Below are positions 21,331 through 34,219 of a stretch of 64,000 nucleotides of DNA, one piece after another (within the stretch, counting starts at the first letter, position 1; the number at the start of each line of letters is the position of its first letter). Source of the DNA: Syncephalastrum monosporum B8922 (lineage: Eukaryota; Mucoromycota; Mucoromycetes; Mucorales; Syncephalastraceae). Under the pieces are notes generated by a model. It was given only the letters and a program-made list of their open reading frames with translations, was not told where the DNA came from and made no database searches. Where the stretch lies: NCBI GenBank assembly GCA_000697355.1, contig JNEN01000817.1:1-64000 (forward strand), in the 5' to 3' direction. The translations under genes and the position numbers were made by a program.

Positions 21331-23143
21331 CTCGGCAACCGAAGCGATCTGAGTTTGACGTAATACGTATGTGTATTCTTAGGCGCAGTATGCGTACTTA
21401 AATAAAAATAGGCGGAACACATGTTACATTCTACTTGGACCGCTGTAACGTTGTGCAGGCGAGCAACATATAGACATTTCTTTTTTTTTTTTTTCTTGGG
21501 GGTACCAGGGGCGCAATACAGGTCATGATTGACAGCATTTCTTACTTCGATGACCCAATATAGATTCTTTATTCTTATTGATAACCAATACAAGTCCTAG
21601 TAAAAATTACATATATGGCGAGTCTGGTCTAATAAAGACATAGAGATGATACCCTTACACCAGCAGCTTTCAATGTTCCTTTTGTCGTCCTATATTTGTG
21701 TGATAAATAAATTATATGAGAGTATTACACGCGAGGAATATGTATAGAGTGCTGCTCAGGAGGAGAAAAGAGTGATTTAATTTTAGACAAAGCCATGGGC
21801 ACCTTGTCAATAACGATATCTTCACACCTTGCCGAATATTCCGAATGTTTGACAGGTGTTGCAGCACATTTACTGGTTTCTCCTTCCGATGTAACGAGAA
21901 ACAAGGCTAGTTCCGGTTGTTGTATCATTTCAGGTGCCTGTTTTCTCGTCTTTACTCTTATGGGTACGCGTAAATTTAATTGTATGCATCAAAAGATCGC
22001 TGACGACGAGGACCATTGACGCATCAATTTGTATAGAGGTGCGGTATCACTCACGTGTGAATTATTCTTTCCTTCCTATTCATCATCCTCAAGGCCAGAT
22101 ACTAGCAAGTATATTAGTACCCAAGGCTGCTCCTCGAAATATAAAGTAACATGGGTGGCGCGGGTCTTCCTGTAGTCAACCTCAAGATCCTTTACCACAG
22201 ATTGTCCATCCGCTGCATCAGGGCGTGACATCGGTGGCATGAAAATAATTCTAGTCGACAAGAAAAGCTATACAAATCACTGACTGTCATGTAAATTACA
22301 GCTTGCTACATCGCTGTTTCGTCCGTACTTGGCCTCCTCCATCGTCCTTGTCTCTTTCTGAGTTTTATTTTCCTGCCAATAAGTGAACAGCCGCCACTAT
22401 GAAGATTGGTGATTAACATAATTTTATCACAGCTTCATTCCTTCTCTCTCCTTTGCTTCACTGACCGCAATTGCCCCGCAGTCTTCTCTCCTTTGGAGGC
22501 AAGTTACACTCTTCTTTAGACTGCAGGCCCTTATGTATACGCGCTTATGTATATTTTCACAGTTGCTTGTTCGGGCCATTCGTGCTGAAGCATCGACGCC
22601 TTTGATATTGATGTTCTTTTTTTACATATGAACACTTGGTATGTATGATACCATTGATTTGATCTCTATCATCTGCGGAACATATCTACTCACATGTCCC
22701 ATGAAGCCTTCACTATATTACGATAGTCACTAGTCGTTTAGTACCTCCACCAGTTTTTGGTCCCCGTGGACATGCTTGCAATACAGCAGTAAAAGAAATA
22801 AATTTCTGGCATTAAATGGCCCAGAAAATGGACTTCGAAACGCAAAGCACCGTGTACTTCTCTTTTGTCTAAAACCACGATTAGAGCGCATGAGCGCGCC
22901 ATTCACTTCAAGCACAAGTTTTGGTTCTTTTCGACTCTCCCTTGCCCCGTGCCGTTCTCTCTTCTTTGAGTCTGTACTGTGTATCTTTTGATTATCAAGC
23001 CAAGCCCGTGTCGTCTCTTCAAAGGTAAGACTCGTTTCGTTTCCTTTTCTTTCGTTTTCTTTTCCTTTCCTTCCTGGTCAGCTCGCGCTCAGCGTCGCAG
23101 CAGTTTTTTTTTACTTTGTTGTTCATAGAATAGATAAAAGGCC
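21331..23143. other. Intergenic region upstream of UBR1
   Basis: No gene recognised. A T15 tract is at 21480-21494. From about 23030 to 23110 the sequence is C/T-rich (TTTCTTTCGTTTTCTTTTCC and similar), which fits a fungal core promoter or 5' UTR for the gene at 23144. Confidence 0.45.
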
Positions 23144-26100
23144 ATGACAGAATCGAGCAAGACTTCGTTTGTTCATCCCGACCAATTGCGACAGTTTCTC
23201 GTGGATGCACCTGCATTGTATTCTCTGCCACTCGACCGATCAGCCGAGCGACAAATTCTCACAAATTGTTACCGATCTCTCTGGGCAAACAACTCACAAT
23301 GGCTCCAAGAGTTTTTCTTCAAAGAAGCCTCGGACCAGGACGACAGCCTGACATCTTTGCTCGAAAAATACAATCTCTTTGGCCACGACGAAGAGTCCTC
23401 CACTGTCTTGTCTGCCAATCCTGATAACGTTGTGGTCGACAAGTTTGAAGACGAGCCCGAGTATTGGGAGTCCCAGCGTGGTAAACAATGTGGTCACCTT
23501 TTCAAAAAAGGCGAGAGCGTATATCGTTGTCGGTAAGCAAAGTCCAAATCTTATTGTTATATCTCACGGTTTGCCAACCTGCATCCTTCTTTGTTGTTGT
23601 TTTTTCCTTCTTTTCTGCTTTGTACTCTGTATTCTGTACTTTGTACTTTCTACAGAAACTGTGGTTTAGACGACACATGCGTTTTGTGCTCACGTTGCTT
23701 TCATTCAACCCAGCACGAAGGTCACGATGTCAAAATATGGATAAGCCGAGGTGCAGGCGGTTGCTGCGACTGCGGTGACCCTGAAGCCTGGAAGATTCCT
23801 CTTCGATGCTCTATTCACTCTTTACCGGATCAGAATATTAGCGTGACACCACCTATCACTTCCTCCTCTATTTCTGCTTCGGCTGCTGCGACCACCACTT
23901 CGACTTGTACGTCTTCCTCTTCTCCTGCTGCTGCACCGTCCTCTCAGACCGTCAGCGACGTCCCTATTCAGCTCCGCCGTCAAATCAAAAGCACCATTGC
24001 TGTCGTGCTCGACTATGTCCTCGAAACCTTTGCCGTCTCGCCCGAGGACGTCGAGCCAAAGTCAGCGGAGGAAATCATCAGCGAAAGTCGTGACAGCGAT
24101 CGTGCCCTTGGTACCCCAGCCACCGCGCGTTCATCCTATGCATGCGTTCTATGGAACGACGAGAAACACTCGTTTGACGAGGTAATTGGGATCGTCATGC
24201 AAGCTACGCGCTGCTCCAAGCAACAGGCCACCCGTGTCGCGGAGAGCGTCGACGCCAACGGCCGCCATGTCGTGCAGGTCTCGTCTGACTTGCCCCACTT
24301 GCTTGAGATGGCCAATCGCATTCGCACTATCAAGCTTGCCGTTACCGTCCGCTCCACGAGGGACACCGTCCGCGAGGATATGTGTGCTCTACTCCTCAAC
24401 TGGCTCAAGGATCTCATTAGTGGCCGCTACAAGTTTTTTAGCCATGTCCAGGGCGGTAACTGCGTCTTTCGCGATATCATCTGTGAGACCCTCTGCGACG
24501 ATTGGTCTTTGCCCCCCCAGCTTGCTGCGCTCTCCGCTCGCTACCGTCGAGGGCGCATGTCCGAGGTCGATCAATTATTTATGTACGATATGGAAGATGG
24601 CCCTGACTCGGACGAGGACGAGCCCGTGGACATGGAAAATCCTCAGCTACCAGATGACTTCATGGAGAACCCGGACCTGCCGGACGATATTCATCATCTT
24701 GCCCGTATGCTGGTCGATGACGAAGGCGAGCTCCTCGGACAGGTCCAGACGCCTCACGAAGATGATGACTGGATGGATGCTGGTGGAGATTCCCGCGCGC
24801 AAGGCGAGGAACATCGTGAGGAGGACAGCTTTGTCGATGCCGAAGAATATCTCGAGGAGGATGACCCGGAGCGGCGCGGGTCCATGCAGATCGATACTGA
24901 TTCCGCCGATGCACAGGACGAGCCGCTCAGACGCACCAACGAAAAGTCGCATACCCGCGATCTGATTGAGCTTGGCTGGGAGCTAGATGCCTGGCTGGGC
25001 TACACTGAAAAGCTTGATCAGTCCGAGCGCATCATTGCTAAAGAACTTGGTGTGCCCATCGACTCACCACCCAACGTGTGCGAGATCAACTGGCAGATAC
25101 GAAAGACCTTCAACAGCAAGTTACGGCTTGATTATATCATGCAATACGATTTACGACTCTGGAAAACACCACGCTCCAGTATCAAAGATCTCCTCATTGG
25201 TACTTTAATATCCAATTATGACTATCGACCCCTTATCGGTGAGTTATTGAACTGTGCAGATATGAAGTGCAGACATTGGAAGTATCTTGACGGTTTTCGC
25301 TAGGCATCCGGTACGCGCGCAATTATCCCGAACTCGTTGACGCCTTCTTTTTCAAGGACCGCGAGCCTGAGCACTCCATCACATCTTTGTCCGTCCAACT
25401 CTTGACTGTGCCGACCGTCGCGGCTATGCTCGTCAAGGAATACAAATTCTTTGGCATCATCTGTTCCATACTCACCAATTTTTTTCTCACCGACCACATT
25501 CAACTCCTGCTGCCGCCGGAATATCATCACATGCAGGTCAACTGTGCCTCCCGCGCCATTACCCGCCACCGCTACGCCTACACCTTTTTCGACCTGCGCT
25601 ATCTCCTCAACGCGGAGGCGGTGAAACGCGAAGTGTGCCAGAGCCCACTCTATTTGCGATATTTCCTCGATATGCTCTATCAATTCCAGGCCATGGATCC
25701 ACTCACGCGCCGCGCCGACGTCCACGTCGAATATGAATCCAATACTTGGGTGAGCGCTTTCAATGTTACACTCCAGATCTCCAAACTCTGTCGCCTTTAT
25801 TCCGACTGCTTTGCCGCTCTCAATGAGGCTCGGCCACCCGTAGAGGCCTCACGTGATCTCTGCCGCTCCATCTGCCGCGTTCTCAAGGCTCTCATTGACT
25901 GGTCGCCCAGGCTCGCCAGCGCGGATGGCGTTTTGCGCGATAGCGAGGCTGACGGTGAGCGGCCACTCGTCAAGGGCATTCGAGATCAGGAGCGTCACAC
26001 CTTGACCACCCAGCACGCTGGCTCCTTTGATGTGATCCGATACAATGTCGCGACGGATCCTGTCTCATGCCATCATCCATACCACTGGCTCTTGGCCGGT

Positions 26101-29100
26101 CTGATGGAACACGTGTCACTACTTAAGGAGGACTACATGGCTCCGCTCGGATGGCCCAGGGGTTTCAAGGACCTTGTCAAAAGTTTTGACGAATCGCATG
26201 GTGACTGTACTTTCCTCAGCATCATCGAGTATCCGCTGCGCGTCCGTGTATTGCTTGCCCAGGCGAGCTGCAATGTCTGGGTGAGGAATGGTTTTGGTAT
26301 CCGGAATCAGGTAAGCACCGGAAAGACTATAAGGAGCCGAAGCAGACGTTGATCTCCTGTTTAGGCCCGTACCTACCGTGACATAAGCGTTCGTGAAAAC
26401 ACATATGACAGGGACATTTATCTTATCCAGGTTGCTTTCATCGCGCTTGATCCGGACCACCTCCTCGTAACCATGCTTGACCGGTTTGACATTTGGGACT
26501 GGTTCAACGGCAAACCTGACAAGCGACACGAGTACTATGATCCGTCGCAGCTCACGTATGTTGTCGAAGAATTTTTGGACCTCCTGGTTATTTGTGCAAC
26601 TGAACGGTCCTATGCATCCAATATGACCATTGAGGACAAGATCCGCCGCGCCATCATCCAGTACTTGAGTCTTTCCAGCATGGCTTACTCGGAACTCGTC
26701 AAGGTTCTGCCCGACAGCTTGAGTGAGCATGAGTCTTTTGAAGCCCTCCTTGGTCAACTCGCCACTTACAAGGCGCCTGCGGGCTTGAACGACCATGGCC
26801 GCTATGAGCTCAAGGAACAGCTCTACAGCGAGATAGATCCTTATTATTGGCATTTTACAAAGAATCAGCGTGAGGAGGCATTTGAAAAGATCCGCCTTCG
26901 CCAAAAACAGGCTGGCGACGATTCGGTCGAAAGCTACTTTGTCAACCCTCATCTGCGGCCCATTCCATTTGGTCCGTTCAAGGATCTTGGGCGCTTCCTC
27001 CAGAGCAAGATGCTTTGCCAGATCGTGGTGTACGGTCTGTGGAACTGTAAGACGGCCACGACAACCAAGAGTGACTCGATCCTCGACGACACTCTCTACC
27101 TTGCTATGCTCGCCCTGACCGACAAGAGTGCAGACCTCGACCGTAAGATGGGCGCGCAAGCCAAGGGCAAGTACCGCGAAGGCCAACCTCATATTTTGGA
27201 CCGAGGTTTTATTGAGCACGCGACCGAAGATGCCTATCCCGTCGTGGTCGACGATCTTGAAAGGAAGCCCATGACACTTCTCAGTATCCTCTTGCACTGC
27301 CAGACGGACCCCGATCTCAGTCATATCCACAAGCGATGCGCAGTGCTCATTGACAAGATCCGTGCCTATGGGTCCACCCGAGCGCAAGAGACTATCCAAG
27401 TTTGGAAGGAGCTGCACCCCGAGATGGGAGGTCCTGCCACTCCAGGCTCAGATAATGGCATGCCCGAACACGAGCGCAAAAAGGCTGCGGCAAAGGCGCG
27501 CCAGGCTGACATTATGAAGCAGTTTGAGCAGGCCCAGTCCCAATTTATGCTCCAACACGCCGACCTGTACGACGACGAGGAAGAGCCTCATACGGAGGAG
27601 GACGTGACGATGCAAAAGGATGGCGAGGCCACGGCCGATGTCGAGCGTATCTTTCATTTCCCATCTGGTACCTGCATCGTGTGTCAGGAAGAGCTCGACA
27701 AGTCACAGACCTACGGTGTACTCGGTCTCGTTCAACGTTCCAAAAACACCCGCCGCGCACCGCTCACGAACTCAGACGTGCTCCTTGACATTGTCGAAAC
27801 GGCCCAAGGCCGAGATACGTGGGCGACTCATATGGAAGCGTCCCAGGAAAAGAAACAGGCTTTCCGTGGTCTACCCGGGCCGCCAAATGAGTCGCAGGGC
27901 TACCCTCACATTTCGAGCTGCGGCCATCTCATGCACGCGAGCTGCTTTGACAATTATCAGCAGACTGTCCAGAACGATACCATGACGGCTATTCAGTCCC
28001 TTCTGCCGGAGTTTCGCCGTCGTCAGTTCCTCTGCCCGCTTTGCAAGGCACTCGGCAACGTCCTGCTGCCTATAGTCTGGAAAGGCAAAAAGGAGTCCTA
28101 CCCAGGCCCGATGCAGAAACGCACGTCGTACGAGCAGCTTGACCGGGTCGCGCTGGCAATTGTGGACGGCCTCCAGACGATGCCGGCTGCCGAGACAGAC
28201 GAGTATGTTCTGCCGTACAACGTCGAAGAGCTCCAGACCCTGTACAACCAGCTGCGGGGATCCATGGATGCGAATCAGCTCCTGTACCGCGTTGACATGA
28301 GCCGTCTTGGCCGCACCTCCACTGTTGACCTCTACGACATGTTTGCGTACGTCCTCGCCTCCATTGAGACTGCTCAGCGCGGCGAGCACGGCATCCGCGC
28401 GCGCGATTTGACTGTCGAGCATACAGGCACCTTTTTAGACTACGTCTCGGCCCAGAACCAAGTTCTTCTCAAAATCCTCGCCAAGACGAATGAGCTAGAG
28501 CCAGTCGTTATGGACAATGGATGGACGACCGACGAGGCGCGTTCGATCAACAAGATCTGCGCCAAGGCTCTTCAACAGATATTCGTAGCGCAAGACGAAT
28601 CTCTCCTTCAACAGGATATGTTTGCAGTGCTTACCCGGCTCAGCTTTTCCCTTGTCACCCTGCAGCAACGACACGTACTTGAGATTGCCCACCTTATGCG
28701 CATTCTGTACCTCGCCGAACTAACCAAGGTCGTCGTGAGCTTCCTCCAGAGCTTCCAGCATCCCAATCCAGCCCTGACCGACCCGCGTGTCGCTGCCTCG
28801 GTCGCACAGCTCAAAGGCGAGGACGATGTGGGCGGTGTCCGCGAGTTCGTGATCCACGTCGCCCGCCTCCTTAATCTCTCGGGCGAATTACTGCAGAGCG
28901 TCTTTGAGCAAATGCCGCCCGGCGCTTGGATGGCAATCCTGCGCATCTGCACTCTCCCTTTCCTGCGCAGAGCTTTGCTCCTCATGGTATCCCATCAAGG
29001 ACTGATTCCTCAAACCCAGGACACAGCGGACATGACGGATGAGTACGAACGTCTTATCGAGATGCTTCAGTTGCCTCGCCTCGGTTCCCCCCTGTTGGTT

Positions 29101-29738
29101 TTTGAGCAGGAAGCCATGGCTTCGTGGTGCGCGCCTCTCCAAGCAGTCCAGCCACCACAAGTCATTCTTGAGCTGCCCACGCCGTATTATCTTGTCTCCC
29201 TCCCATACCGCATGGACCAGCTCTTTGATGAAAGTGCGCGCCGTGTCTGTCGACGTTGCAACACGCTGCCCGATTACCCCGCACTTTGCCTCATCTGCGG
29301 CACCTTTGTATGCGCTCGGCGGTATTGCTGCACCGATAATGATCTTGGTGAATGCAACCTTCATATGAAGAGGTAATTCGAGCGTCACATCTGTCTACTT
29401 GTCTTACTTAGCCTTGCAATAGTTCGCATGGTGATATTGGTATATATCTCGTTATTAAGGAATCGTTTGTCCTATTGCTTCATCGCGATGGTGGCACAAT
29501 TATGAGCGCACCTTACCTCGATACACACGGTGAAGCAGACCTTTTCCTACGGTAAATGGATAATAGGACGGCAATGCAGGTTCTCATTCCCATTTGATTT
29601 AGCCGCGGTACACCGCAATATCTCAGCCCACAGCGGTATGAGCAGATCCGGCAAATGTGGCTCTCACATGGTATTCCCGCCTTTGTCCGCCGGAAAATGG
29701 AGGCATCTTATTCCTACACTCGTTGGGAATCCTGGTGA
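23144..29738 (+). CDS. UBR1: UBR1-type E3 ubiquitin ligase (N-recognin of the N-degron pathway)
   Basis: Six exons: 23144-23532, 23656-25238, 25304-26310, 26365-29372, 29423-29551, 29603-29738 (2083 aa, against ~1950 in yeast). The UBR box spans residues ~114-184 with its Cys/His set (CGH, CVLC, CFH, GHD, CCDCGDP) and binds basic N-terminal residues. A ClpS-like domain follows at ~290-370 (LWNDEKHSFDEVI), for bulky hydrophobic N-termini. An Asp/Glu-rich insert spans ~440-555. A RING-H2 lies at ~1430-1556 (CIVC...CGHLMH...CPLC). The Cys/His-rich C-terminal cap ends with the APYLD-x-HGE motif. With E2 UBC2/RAD6 it ubiquitinates N-degron and misfolded proteins. The acceptor at 29422 was chosen because it keeps the conserved GIYL frame. 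The next gene, UTP15, is tail-to-tail 155 bp away. Confidence 0.95.
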
Positions 29739-29893
29739 TTCTAGCAGACAGTCTCTCCTAGTGTTTGCGTCTTTATAAAAAGTCGATAAATAAAAACGTC
29801 AAGTGAAAAAAGAAAAACGGAGGAGGACAATGAAAATGATCAGATATGGAGAAAAAGAATGCGGTCTATTATGAAGATAGGGATACATGGTCT

Positions 29894-31692
29894 TTATGCT
29901 TGTGTAGCACTGAGTTGAGGCGTGGATGTAATGCCTTGTGAGGCAGCGCGGACAGCATCACTGCCTGCGCCAGATTTAGCAAACAGCATTTCAAGCGCAG
30001 CGGTCGTCTGTGCCAATTGCCGCTGCAGCTCGATTTCTTTTCTGACCTTGCGCTTAAGCTCCTTGAGCAAATCGTCAATCAGGGGCGATTGACCAAAAGA
30101 AGGAGTGTATAAATCTAGCAGAGGTCAGTCCGGCCATTCCCAATATCTCATCTTCATGCGACTTACCAAGAAGCACCTCGGACACGTCCACAATCAGCGC
30201 CGTAAATCGGGGGTCTTGGATATGCTTGACGAGGAACCGCAGGATAGGCTCGAGTGTAACGTCATCGCGACCCTGCAAAGCGGCCTCTAGGCCACCAACG
30301 TGGATCAGTTCCTGAAGCAAAGCCATACCAATCGAGATCGTCCGCCGGCTCGTGCCAATCGCCTCATCCAACGCGTCGCTGAACTTATTCTTCCTGAGCA
30401 GCTTGTCATAGCTCGCGAGACGTCGTCGTCGCGTGTGCTCGACCGCAAAGTCATCCTCGGCTGGTAATCCTGCATTGGCGCCGCGCATAAAGTATTTGTA
30501 TGTACCACCACGAATATATTGCTGCTTCTTTTGCTGGGCTGTACGTTCCTCGGACTTGATCTGGCGCTTCCGGATGGAGAGTAGGCTATTGGTCATGCCT
30601 GCAACGAGGTGGGTGTCGTCCGGAGAGAGAGCGACGCTTAAGATGGGTGCAGGGTACTTGAAACTATAAGCGACCTTGTAGTCCTGAACATTATACACCT
30701 TGACGTGCTGGTCGAGTGAGCCCGTGACAAGTCGCGAGGCGGTGCTGTCGAAGCACAAGCTCGTCACCGTCTTTTGCTGGTTTGAGACGGCGTGCATGCA
30801 CCGGCCACCGCTCAGCAAGTCCCAGACCTTGATACCCGGACCTCCGGCCGAGACGACGGCACCTCCACCGGGATACATGAGGACACTTTCTACTGGAGCA
30901 TCGTGCTGCATCGTCATGACGCAGCCATTCTGTCGTGTGTCCCAAATTTTGATGGTTTGATCGTACGAGCCCGTTACAAACATGTGTGGGTTGTCGAGGG
31001 AAACGGCGCCGGCCCGGACGTAGTCTTGGTGATCCTCAAAGACATGTATGCTCTTTTCGGCGGGTATATCCCACAGACGGACTGTCCGATCATCTGAAGC
31101 CGTCATGATCTGTGTGTTTTCACTCGAGAACTTGGTGACTCGTACAGGCCTAGCGTGAGTACAAGTATGAGTATAAGTATGAGTATGAGTATACGTATAC
31201 GTATACGTATAGTTATACATATATATATATTCATTGATTCGGTCATTTCAACTCTACTTACAAAGTATGTTCCCGGAATGTACGCAAGATAGCTCTCGAG
31301 TTGACATCAAACACTTGGACGAGACCGGTCTCGTCACCAGCAACAACCAGTTTGCCGTCCTGTCGAAAAGAGGCGGAATAAGCAATGTCCTTAAACCTGG
31401 ATATCGTCTTTTTCGGCTGGTGGGTCTTTGAGGAATAGATCTGAACGCGTGTGGACGAGGCGATGGCAAAGTCATAGGGCGCAACGGGCGAGAAGTAAAC
31501 AGAAGAGACAGCACCATACTCCTTGATCAAAATGGGAGACTGTACGAAGCCGATCGATCCGTGTCAGACAATCCAGTTGGATCTTTCCACTCTACACTGT
31601 TTTACCTTAAACTTTTTCCAGTATTTTCCCTCTGGAGTCTCTCTAGACGGTAAGCGCGCTTGCTGCTTTACGGCAAGCCTTCGATAGTCCAT
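29894..31692 (-). CDS. UTP15: U3 snoRNP/t-UTP component Utp15
   Basis: Four exons: 31692-31606, 31539-31262, 31149-30167, 30114-29894 (522 aa, usual length). WD40 repeats fill residues ~35-320, with recurring blade ends such as TVRLWD, TIKIWD and IKVWD. A C-terminal UTP15_C helical domain follows (from ~355, LRKNKFSDALDEA), then a short coiled coil. The protein works in the small-subunit processome and in rDNA transcription in the nucleolus. Intron 2 (31261-31150) contains a GTATGA/GTATAC tandem array and an (AT)n run, and reading through it would give a false start rich in Tyr/Thr/His. The gene starts 181 bp from the divergent RPL28 gene. Confidence 0.95.
31157..31230. repeat. Tandem repeat in UTP15 intron 2
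   Basis: Imperfect hexamer array of the type GTATGA/GTATAA passing into GTATAC repeats and (AT)n, entirely within the intron. Confidence 0.8.
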
Positions 31693-31873
31693 TGCTTAAT
31701 ACCAAAAATGTAAGAAAAAAAAAAAAAGAGAAAAAGTCCAATGTATGAAATGCAAGAAATTAGAGCCAATTTCGAGTCACGTATTTGAGGTGTGAGTGCC
31801 CGAAAGGTGGGTGGCTAAAGAATTGAACACCTCCGCCAGTGGATTGATCCTTCTCTTTTCGCATAGCACCAAT
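31693..31873. promoter_or_regulatory. Shared 181-bp promoter between UTP15 (-) and RPL28 (+)
   Basis: Only 181 bp separate the two start codons, so both core promoters must lie here or within first introns. The middle contains AGGTGTGAGTGCCC and GGTGGGTGGC and a poly-A/T stretch near 31712-31726 that could exclude nucleosomes. Joint control of two ribosome-production genes is inferred from layout. Confidence 0.6.
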
Positions 31874-32700
31874 ATGGTGAGTATACTTGGACATAGACGC
31901 CTTATTTACGATCTACCTACACGCCGATGCCTCGATGAACGGATGAATGGGTGAATCAATGGATGGATGGATGGATAGATAAATAGTTACATCGTGCTCG
32001 ATACACTTGACAACATACGCATATACCACTTTACGACGAACATTTGCATTCACCCAGATTCCGTTCATCCATCAGGGCGGCCCAATCCCTCTTTGTGTCT
32101 CAGACATGCTTACCTATCTCGTATTATAGCCTACCAGACTCCACCACAACAGAAAGAAGCGTGGACACGTCTCTGCGGGTCACGGTCGCATTGGTAAGGA
32201 AAAGACGGACCTTCGCAAATTGCAAAACTCACTCTGTTTATGATGAACAGGCAAGCACCGCAAGCATCCCGGTGGTCGTGGTCTTGCTGGTGGCTTCCAC
32301 CACCACCGCACCAACATGGACAAGTTCCATCCTGGTTACTTCGGTAAGGTCGGTATGCGCCACTTCCACGTGAAGCCCAACGCCTACTGGAAGCCTACCG
32401 TCAACCTGGACTCTCTCCGCTCGCTCGCTCCCGAGGGTGCTCTGGAGAAGTACAAGAACACCGAGAAGGTCCCCGTCATTGATGCCCTCCAGAACGGTTA
32501 CGCCAAGGTCCTCGCCAAGGGCGTCGTTTCCCAGCCCGTCATTGTCCGTACCCGCTTCGTCTCCCGCAAGGCTGAGGAGAAGATTAAGGCTGCCGGTGGT
32601 GGTATGTACACATCAGCATTCTTCTACTTGTTGATCGCAGTCGGGTGGCTCATACTCACTTTTCTTTTCTACCTTTATAGTTGTCGAGCTTATTGCTTAA
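31874..32700 (+). CDS. RPL28: 60S ribosomal protein uL15 (L28 in yeast, L27a in animals)
   Basis: Four exons: 31874-31876, 32130-32193, 32251-32601, 32681-32700 (145 aa). The first exon is the ATG alone; a 253-nt intron follows at once (GTGAGT...TTATAG). The protein shows the family signatures [20 protein letters not shown] and [15 protein letters not shown], and ends AAGGVVELIA exactly as in yeast L28. It is a core large-subunit protein next to the 25S/28S rRNA. A long 5' intron right after the start codon is common in fungal ribosomal protein genes. The region after 32700 to 33138 is 3' UTR and spacer. Confidence 0.96.
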
Positions 32701-33138
32701 ACATGTTCTTTGTTTGCAATAATAAAGCACACTTACAAGAAGAAAACAGAAGGGGGGATGAACGAATGGTTTTGGGGCGGGGTGCATCGTCTTTCGTCCT
32801 TTTTCTGTCTCGCTGTCTCTCTTTGTCGCTCTGTGTAAACGCTGTTACATTATATCGATGTAATTTGACGAATGATTTATTGTATTTGATGATTGTAAAG
32901 TGGAGTGCGTTTGCTTCGATGTGCAGATGTGCATGCAAAAGGGGACGAAAGGTAAGACACGAAACACCAAGGAAGTGTTCACTTAATGTCATGCAAAGAG
33001 TGTGAGTGTGCGTGTATATCGTTCAGCAGAGAAAGAGAGTGCAGAAAAGCCATCGTGTGGGGTGGGGCGGGGGAACATATGAATTGGGAGTAAGAATGTC
33101 GGTCAATGTAGAAAAGAATATAAGGGAAGAGAAGGGAA
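32701..33138. other. Spacer between RPL28 and the ubiquitin fusion gene
   Basis: Convergent 3' flanks. AATAAAGC at 32720-32727 is a likely polyadenylation signal for RPL28. No gene seen. Confidence 0.5.

Positions 33139-34219
<1,081 letters not shown>

Noticed and set aside
31150..31220. Start of UTP15 within the Tyr/Thr/His-rich frame
   Set aside because: This frame is the translated intron 2 microsatellite; splicing 31262 to 31149 restores the WD40 sequence with the N-terminal exons.
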